Source: Coniella vitis
Taxonomy: Eukaryota; Ascomycota; Sordariomycetes; Diaporthales; Schizoparmaceae
Reading direction: 5' to 3'
NCBI GenBank assembly: GCA_011317545.1
Contig: WUJK01000008.1
Span: 62,001-126,000, forward strand
Length of the DNA stretch: 64,000 bases
In this document: in pieces, positions 57,794-64,000 of the stretch
Numbering within the stretch: the first letter of the stretch is position 1
Layout of the letters: each line of letters opens with the position of its first letter
Program-made: the position numbers and the translations under genes
Notes under the pieces: model-generated
What the model saw: the letters and a program-made list of their open reading frames with translations, nothing else
Databases searched by the model: none
What the model was told of the DNA's origin: nothing

Positions 57794-58370
57794 TTTGGGC
57801 GATGGATTTGGGGGTTTTCTGTGTGTGTATGTGTGTCTTTGTGTCTTTGTGGTATCGTGGTTCGTGATTCGGGTGGGCTGGAGCGGGCGAGGGAGAGCTT
57901 GTTGTCGTCGGTGGTAGTGGTGGTGGTGGTCAAGGTGGTGATGTTGAGAAAAGATAACAGGCTGACTGAGGCTTGGGCGATTTATTAGCCTCTTGCTGAC
58001 GCTTTGGGGTACAAGGGTACCTAATTCACGGTGGATAAGCCGCTAGAGCGAACCCCTAGTTGACATGCTCAATACGGCAACTACTTGCCGTCGCATCCCG
58101 TCTGAAGATGATCAGATCTGCTGCGGTAGATAACCATCTGGAAGTCCCCAAATGCCCCGCGAATGATCTTGACACTTGTGACGTCAAAACACGCAATGGA
58201 CTGATGGTGACGTTGGTACGTCGGGAGGTCTTTTTGGAGGATTCCTAGATAGAGTATAAGAATTAGAGCAGTACCCTCACTGGCGCTCCGCAGATCCAAT
58301 TGATTTCCTGTCCTGAATCGATAATTAACCTTCACCTTGACCTATCCAACAAGAACCCTTCCCAGCAACC
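57794..58370. promoter_or_regulatory. divergent promoter region of the Saf4-like and small-protein genes
   Basis: A 577-base divergent gap. On the plus strand a GTGTGTATGTGTGTC run (about 57819-57850) and a (GGT)n run (57908-57930) lie in the Saf4-like leader. No conserved site is identified. Confidence 0.45.
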
Positions 58371-58762
58371 ATGCCTCAATCTCACACCAAAGTGCCAGGA
58401 GGCCAAGAGCCATCTGAGAAGTTCCTCAAGAGGGATGCTGCTGGTAAAGCCCTCCTTCTGACGCTTCCCTCACAGCATTGGGAACCGGATCGTTCTGTAG
58501 AGCACGACTGGCTGACATGGGCACACTCGAACAAACAGCAAAGGGACTCGGCGCAGAGAACGCCCCAGCGCACAAGCAAGCATCAGCACCAGGCCAAGCG
58601 CCCGTCGCCTCCGACAGCGGTCTTCCGGGCTCCGAGGGACGTCTTGAAGAGGCTCTCGAGACCAAGTCGACGTGGAACAGTGCCAACGAGCCAGGATCCA
58701 AGGGCTTACATGCTGCTGTGCCAGGAGGAGCAGCCAAGGGGCCAGATCTAGCGGGGCCTTGA
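58371..58762 (+). CDS. small hydrophilic protein with SAPGQAPV motif, unknown function
   Basis: Two frames overlap here. A proposed model uses exon 1 58371-58443, a 32-base intron 58444-58475 (GTAAAG donor, CTGAC branch, TCACAG acceptor) and exon 2 58476-58762, giving 119 residues. Exon 2 reads MGTLEQTAKGLGAENAPAHK, ASAPGQAPVASDSGLPGSEG and ANEPGSKGLHAAVPGGAAKG, the style of small fungal proteins rich in Gly, Ala and Pro. No membrane segment or Cys pattern is seen. The intron is shorter than usual for fungi, so alternatives are a start at the in-frame ATG in exon 2 (about 58517) or the unspliced 126-codon frame beginning at 58371, which looks less protein-like after residue 25. Confidence 0.5.
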
Positions 58763-59905
58763 GCGACGGAAGGTCAATGAGCTCGTTAGGGTGATGGAGA
58801 AATGTATGTACATAGTAAGGGATAGGATCGTGCTAGTGGAGAGATCACGCCAAATCAAGAGCAAGAACTGAGGGAAGTGTTCCTTTGCGGTCGTGATGGC
58901 CATTCACGATCTTGAATCGTGCTGTATTTGCAAAGATACAATGCCATCGGCAACAAGTGTGGCACTCATTGCGAGAACCTGGTTAAAGCAAAGTTTGTTG
59001 AAGTATAATATCAAAAGTAAGAGTGCCGATCTGAAGCAAAATCAGTAATAGATTCTTTGAATATCGAAGATGACGGATCCAAGGCATGATCATCGGTAAC
59101 CATGAAGCGAGGCTGTGCATCAGCGCCTTTGAACAGGCCATCTTTGGGGGCCCAAGGACGAAGACTTTGGGTGGCAGTGATCTGATAGGATGCTGCGTCA
59201 ATTCGTATATAATACAAACTCGTATGTCATCTTTCCGCAAGGCGTATAAAGTGAAGGATCAAGATCAGAGTAGGTACAGAGGTTTCTACGATCATATGCG
59301 AGAACGGAAGAGAAAAGGAAAAAGGTTAGGCTTGAAAAGCGCGTTTTATTATAAGCTTATAAAATCCAGCCAGCCCATGTACTATTATTATGTACATAGC
59401 CCTCGGCTACAATCCGAACCAGGACTATAGACTGCAAGATGGCCCAGCCAAGCAGCGCCCTTCCGTCGCGTAGTCCAAAGGCCTGGGTATCTCATGCCAA
59501 GAGTTTTGGGAGCTTGATGCTGGAAGTGCTTTTGCACGATGAACATTTCTGGGAAATTGGAGGAGTCGGGACTGGCTGAGCAGCATCGCAGCCTTTGAGT
59601 AGGACAAGGAAAGATGAAAGGACAGTTGCTAGTCTCATTGCTAATGCGGTATGGCTTGGGGATTTTGAGGAATCCACTCCCTCCTGATTCAACAAGTCAG
59701 AGCGGAGACGAGATCACCGTGTGCAAGTCGAGAGGAACGGCCTTCTGTTTTTTCCTCTTCTCTCTTCATCACATTCGCTCAGTATTCACTCCAAATTGTT
59801 TTGTACGTCTTCTCGCCATCGACAGACCCGGACAAGCACTCGCCCACTACTGCACTCGTTTCCTAGTAAATATTGAGCATCCCGCCGCCCGCCGCCCGAT
59901 CCATC
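58763..59905. other. intergenic region with one candidate secreted peptide
   Basis: No multi-exon gene is visible. It contains TACATAGTA at 58809-58817, a related hairpin GTACTATTATTATGTACATA near 59379, and the short minus-strand frame described separately. The last 150 bases are the leader of the GPI-protein gene. Confidence 0.5.
59492..59638 (-). CDS. candidate 48-residue secreted peptide
   Basis: From the ATG at 59638 the frame reads MRLATVLSSFLVLLKGCDAA, a good signal peptide, followed by a short mature part with a CSSC pair and a basic end (KLPKLLA). It could be a small secreted protein, but at this length chance is a real alternative; no repeat, intron or family supports it. Confidence 0.25.
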   Translation of the reverse strand: MRLATVLSSFLVLLKGCDAAQPVPTPPISQKCSSCKSTSSIKLPKLLA

Positions 59906-60648
59906 ATGTCGCTCCGCTCTCTACTGGCGTCTTCGGCTCTCGTGGGCATGGCCGTCGCCCAATCGACCTCTGTGACGAGCATGTTCCTCTATGGCTCCGA
60001 GGGCAAAAACATAGTCGCGTCTGTTGTCTCGGCCGCGCCACAGGCCACGACGTACTTCATCCAGTGTGCGGCTGGCACGGATGGCACTGACTGCGGCTTT
60101 GGTCTGGGCGTCAACTTTACCTTTGGAGCGTCGACCATGGAGCTGCACTATACCGATCCGGGGGCTTTGTAGGTGGATTGCTGATTTCGCTGGCTACAGT
60201 CACTTGGGAGTTTGCTAACCATTCGCCATCGATTATGGTTCCCAGCACCGAGGACGCCACTTGCAATCTTGGCTCCCAGACAGCAACCTGCACCGAGACC
60301 GACGCTGGCGACGAGGCCAATTTCCCAGGCATATCGACGGCGTCCATGGATATTTCGGACAATCTCGTGCCCGTCACCATCACTGCGGGCCTGGATGCCC
60401 TGGCATCGGCTAGCACGGCCGAGCCGCCGTCTTCTGCTACTGCGGGCGCCACGCAAACCAACAGTGATGGGCAGCAAAGTGCTTCTGCAACGGGCACCTC
60501 AACGTCTGGATCCCAGAGCAGCGCAACCCAGACGAGCAGTGGAGCTGTGAGCTCGGCGACGGCCAGTACTGGTGCGGCAGCGAGGGCGAATGGCGCGGTC
60601 ATAGTGGCTGGTCTTGCTGGAATCCTGGGCGTGGCTGTCGTGTTGTGA
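59906..60648 (+). CDS. GPI-anchored Ser/Thr-rich cell-surface protein
   Basis: Two exons (59906-60168, 60246-60648) with a 77-base intron (GTAGGT, branch GCTAACC, acceptor CCCAG) give 221 residues. The signal peptide LRSLLASSALVGMAVAQ is followed by a domain with paired cysteines (FIQCAAGTDGTDCGFGLG, then DATCNLGSQTATCTETD). A Ser/Thr/Ala-rich stalk and a hydrophobic end (GAVIVAGLAGILGVAVVL) follow, the pattern of a GPI attachment signal with omega site probably near the preceding AARANG. Small proteins of this build are common on ascomycete cell walls; function is unknown. The acceptor at 60245 keeps the phase, while an earlier AG at 60199 does not. Confidence 0.85.
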
Positions 60649-61860
60649 GCACCATCTTCACACATCCTAGGGATACATAGTATCAGCCAGGCAGAATTGT
60701 GTACGATATTCCTGGGCATGGCTGACAATCCACTCGCTTTTCCGTGCTGCTCCAGCCCACTCCACGCACCGTCGGCAGCTACGCAACCAAGACAGACGGC
60801 CACCCCACGCTGCCGTGTACCATGCGTGGCAGTTCAGGCCAGGCCAGATATTGGCTCGATCCCCAAAGGTTGTTCTAGATTCCCTTTTATGCGCAAAAGG
60901 CAAGGGAAAAGGGAAAAAAAAAAGGGCAAACAAGCCCAGCGTCTGCCCTGCGTGTTTGTTTGTTTCTGGCGCCTGCCCTGAAGTTACGAAAACGGACTAG
61001 CCCCGTGTTGTGCTTGGCCAGCCCTGCCGCAAGCTCACTGGTGACTGGCCCAGCTGGCCCAGGCGTGGTTTGGGCCCCGCGCGTGCCCAGCAATTGCAGC
61101 GTGTTAGCGTGCATGTGCATAGCGCACACCCTCTGTAGCATAGCGCAGTTCTGCTCATAACAGTACCTACAGTGCCTACAGGAGGCAGACTGCCAGACTG
61201 CCAGGCTGCCAGGCTGCCTTGTGCAACCAATCCTCGGCTTTCTGCTTCTTCTGCAGGTGCTTCTGATCCTCTTCTCTTCATGCACGCCAAATCGGCTTGC
61301 CCACCCCTCCTCTCGCTTCTTTGGCGCCCTCTCTCTCGACCGCTCGCTTCTTGCTCTCAAGCTGCACGCTGCCGCACCCAGCTTTGCGCGACTGTTGTGA
61401 AGCAACCTGCGCGTGCGTGTGTGCGTGCTTGCCATCGCTTATGCTGAGCTCGGTCGCTGCCCATCGCATCCGCCCGCCCCATTGCTCGCTCCACAATCGC
61501 GCCAAGTCAACATTGCAACAATAACAATTGAGCCAATCCACAATAATAATAACAACCACAGCAACAACAACAGCAGCAAGAACAGCAACGAACAACAACG
61601 TCAGCCCCCAAGCCACCGCCGCTGACGAGCGCCCACGTGCGAAAGTAAATCCCCACAAGCCGCCCCTTCTAACCGACTCCTCTGCTGCCTCTCTCGCTGC
61701 CACCTTTGCACGAACCCGGCTGCGGACTATGATTGCGGCTCGCTTCCGTCGCAGCCTTGAACCTCCAGCATCGACGCGCAGCCCCTGAGACTGTCGTGTT
61801 GCTCATTGACTCCTCTCTTTCCGTCGCAGAACCAACCTCAACGAATCGGCACTGCTCACC
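60649..61860. promoter_or_regulatory. intergenic region and long CA-rich leader of the coiled-coil gene
   Basis: Contains TACATAGTA at 60674-60682 and, just before the next gene, a long A/C-rich stretch (61510-61610) with many CAA/CAAC/AAT units, typical of fungal 5' leaders. Several upstream ATGs are present, so translation of the downstream gene could be modulated, or the leader may contain an intron. Confidence 0.5.
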
Positions 61861-63741
61861 ATGTCGGCGGTAATCACCCCCGAGAACCTGCCGCGTACGG
61901 CTGTCGCCGGCGAGCCCATCACTCCTCTCGACTCTGCTCCTCCCAATGGCGTCGAAACTGAAGCTGAAACTATTGTTGTCGCTGGAGCACACTCGGAGCC
62001 AACCTCGGTGTCGATTCCGGCCTCCCAGCAAAGCCTGCCATCGACTGAGCCCCCGGCGTCGCCCATTGACCCTGCACAGTCCTTCAAGACAGAGCGCAAC
62101 GACGACCGCCCGGCCTCAGCCGGCTCAGTGGTTCCCTCGTCCCTCACCCCGCCGCCCTCGTCCCAAGTCCCCTCCAACAACAACGCCAGCAGAACAGCCG
62201 CAAATGCGCTGCGCCAGCGCATGTTGTCGCCTCCAGTAACGGGTCTCAAGCCTCTGCGACCCGACGGCACACCTGCTGGCCTGTACACTGCTCCACGGCC
62301 CGACCAGGTCGTTGGTGCTCCGCCAGAGGAGCTCCGCGCCATGATGCAGGCTTGCATTGCCGAGCAGTCGCGCCTCAAGATGGAAGCAGCGCACCACAAA
62401 TTGCAGTACCAGCTGCTCTCTGTTCGCGCGCAGGAAGACGCCCACCGCGCTGCGGTCGAGCAGGAGCTAACCCTGCGCCAGCTTGAGGCGCTGCGCCAGC
62501 AACGGGCAGAGGCCCCGCGGCCAATCAAGCGATCAGTCAGCTCCGGCCCCGAGATCACCCAGAACATGTACGACTCGATCAGGGTGTTGTGCGAAAAGTT
62601 GCAGTCGGAAAACGAAAAGCTCCGCAGAGAACACATGGAAGCGTGCAAGAGGCTCAAGGCGGCCAAGAAGCTGATTATGCGCCAAGAGGAGGACATGGAC
62701 TCATTGCGCGAGGAGAACAAGCTTTTGCGAGAGCGTCTACACGACAAGCGCGAGCTGTGGGAGAAGCTCGCTAGCCCTGGGGGATTCTTCCACACGCCCA
62801 AGCCCGTCGCCGTGTCGCCGGCGCAGTACCGACAAACCCCACGACAGACGCCCAAACACCGGATGGACCGCGATGCCCCCCTTGCTGTGCTGCTTCAAGC
62901 CGCCACGCAAGAGAACAGCAGTGCTCCCTCGACACCCCTGACGCCTGGCCGAGCTGCTGCTCGGCATGGACAGAAACATGCGCGGGGGGCCCAGTCCATG
63001 TCGTCGCTACCCTCGACACCCAACCGGCCCCGAGGACGAGGCTCGGATCTGCTACCGCCCCCCGATCTTGTTCCCCACAGCGATCCCTCTCGGCGGTTTG
63101 TGACCCACCATATCATCCTAGGCACGCCAGAGCATGGGACGGGGCCTACGCGCGAAGAGCCAGTGGAAAGGGGCCGTCACAGCCGCGAGAGTACTATCTC
63201 AGCAGACGAGACCGAGGTGCTGGTGAGAGCCGCATTGCAGTCGGTTGCTCAACAAGCCACATCCTTTGCCTCGCGTGGCTCACCGCCACCACGTGCGCGA
63301 GTTCCATTGCCTTCTCACCGTGGCCAGCATTCGCAGTCTTCGCAGCAACACAGCTCGCAACACCACCACCAACCCAGCCAGGGTCACACCGACGGCCACC
63401 GGGCGGAAGAGGAAAGCCAAGTCTACGAGAGCCAAGCGAGCCAAGAAGCGACATCGATGCTACGACGGGATCCGCGCGAGAGCTTTGAAGTCGCGAGCTC
63501 GCACAACTCGAGGGATGTCACGCCCACACCTGCGCTCACAGCAGCGGACAAGAGACTCCAGTCGACATTGCGCGGGCCTGTCAACAAGCCTGCGCCTCTC
63601 CCATCGCCTGCGAAGCGGAAGCTGGATGCAACAGAGCAGGCCCGGGAGCCGAGCAGCCCAACCAAGAGACTGAGGATGGCTGGAGGATTGCGCGATGGTA
63701 ACCCACCGGTTGGACTGGGCCTTGGTTTTCGTGGTGATTAA
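61861..63741 (+). CDS. 626-residue nuclear-type coiled-coil protein, function unknown
   Basis: A single exon of 626 residues. The first 150 are disordered and Ser/Pro/Thr-rich. Then comes a conserved-looking block (LYTAPRPDQVVGAPPEELRA) leading into coiled coils at about 155-215 and 237-300 (LCEKLQSENEKLRREHMEAC, then SLREENKLLRERLHDKREL). The remainder is disordered, with many Ser/Thr-Pro sites next to basic residues (TPKHR, TPNRPRGR, SPAKRK, SPTKR), consistent with CDK sites and nuclear signals, and a Gln/His/Ser tract (about 485-515). I cannot name a family. A role as a structural or cell-cycle-regulated nuclear protein is inference. Confidence 0.8.
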   Translation: MSAVITPENLPRTAVAGEPITPLDSAPPNGVETEAETIVVAGAHSEPTSVSIPASQQSLPSTEPPASPIDPAQSFKTERNDDRPASAGSVVPSSLTPPPSSQVPSNNNASRTAANALRQRMLSPPVTGLKPLRPDGTPAGLYTAPRPDQVVGAPPEELRAMMQACIAEQSRLKMEAAHHKLQYQLLSVRAQEDAHRAAVEQELTLRQLEALRQQRAEAPRPIKRSVSSGPEITQNMYDSIRVLCEKLQSENEKLRREHMEACKRLKAAKKLIMRQEEDMDSLREENKLLRERLHDKRELWEKLASPGGFFHTPKPVAVSPAQYRQTPRQTPKHRMDRDAPLAVLLQAATQENSSAPSTPLTPGRAAARHGQKHARGAQSMSSLPSTPNRPRGRGSDLLPPPDLVPHSDPSRRFVTHHIILGTPEHGTGPTREEPVERGRHSRESTISADETEVLVRAALQSVAQQATSFASRGSPPPRARVPLPSHRGQHSQSSQQHSSQHHHQPSQGHTDGHRAEEESQVYESQASQEATSMLRRDPRESFEVASSHNSRDVTPTPALTAADKRLQSTLRGPVNKPAPLPSPAKRKLDATEQAREPSSPTKRLRMAGGLRDGNPPVGLGLGFRGD

Positions 63742-64000
63742 TTGATACGCGAGTAGTGCTACTTTTTAAGGCATCCTGGAGTAGTGGCAGGTTTTATATG
63801 GTATTTGTATGGAGTGCGTTTCTTGTTGGTCAACAGCGTCTGTCTGCGAGCTTGGCTCTACGAAATGGGCGATGGGTTGTGAAAGGGCGGGACTTGGGGA
63901 CTTGGGGAGATGGATGGTGCGTGAAGCATCCTCGTTGGATCAAGGGAAGAATTGAAAGATCATACATATCTAAGAATTATTCATTTGCCGCCCATGGACA
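63742..64000. other. downstream region of the coiled-coil gene
   Basis: Presumed 3' untranslated region; no clear poly(A) signal and no gene. Confidence 0.5.

Noticed and set aside
60169..60199. 31-base intron in the GPI-protein gene
   Set aside because: The acceptor at 60199 breaks the phase; the 77-base intron ending at 60245 keeps it and has a CTAAC branch site.
61803..62855. 350-codon minus-strand frame opposite the coiled-coil gene
   Set aside because: Ser/Arg-rich mirror of the GC-biased plus-strand gene, without its own motifs.

Overview
The window looks like nuclear DNA of a filamentous ascomycete (Pezizomycotina, probably Sordariomycetes). The reasons are short GT-AG introns of about 55-150 bases with CTAAC or CTGAC branch sites, fungus-specific families (seven-helix fungal rhodopsin-type membrane protein, GH76 DFG5-type enzyme, short GPI-anchored Ser/Thr-rich protein, Saf4/Cwf16 splicing factor), and repeats carrying the signature of repeat-induced point mutation (RIP). 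Nothing points to a bacterial or viral origin.

Layout. Positions 1 to about 30219 are a repeat block that is almost gene-free. CA and TG are nearly absent, TA is in excess, CG is kept, and former Trp/Gln codons read TAG/TAA. It holds two inverted copies of a chromodomain Ty3/gypsy retrotransposon (1-5655 on +, cut by the window edge; 22614-30219 on -, with both LTRs), a variant partial LTR (5660-6001), a LINE-like relic (about 9700-10560), two tandem-repeat arrays and about 11 kb of unresolved mutated repeat DNA. A non-RIPed island at 6002-7330 carries a truncated, broken ketosynthase piece of a polyketide synthase.

From 30220 the base composition becomes normal. Genes are sparse up to 46.6 kb: a fungal rhodopsin-type membrane protein (-), a small protein whose six cysteines are all in Cys-Pro motifs (+), and an intact-ended but RIP-killed hAT transposon (41215-45480) with 16-base inverted ends and a perfect 8-base target duplication. 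From 46.7 kb to the end the region is gene-dense: Gfo/Idh/MocA oxidoreductase, GH76 protein, 2-oxoglutarate/Fe(II) oxygenase, cytochrome P450, methyltransferase-like protein, Saf4/Cwf16 homologue, a small unknown protein, a GPI-anchored protein and a 626-residue coiled-coil protein. These look like ordinary neighbours, not one pathway. The adjacent same-strand oxygenase and P450 are the only pair that might work together.

Most unusual signals: (1) both retrotransposon copies carry, between pol and the 3' LTR, an antisense module of a 227/234-codon coiled-coil reading frame followed 82 bases later by a 72-base tRNA-like sequence; frame and spacing are preserved between diverged copies. (2) The Cys-Pro repeat protein looks like an uncharacterised haem-binding candidate. 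(3) A 9-mer, TACATAGTA/TACTATGTA, recurs 13 times in the non-RIPed half and never seen by eye in the RIPed half. All assignments are by reading; no database search or folding program was run.
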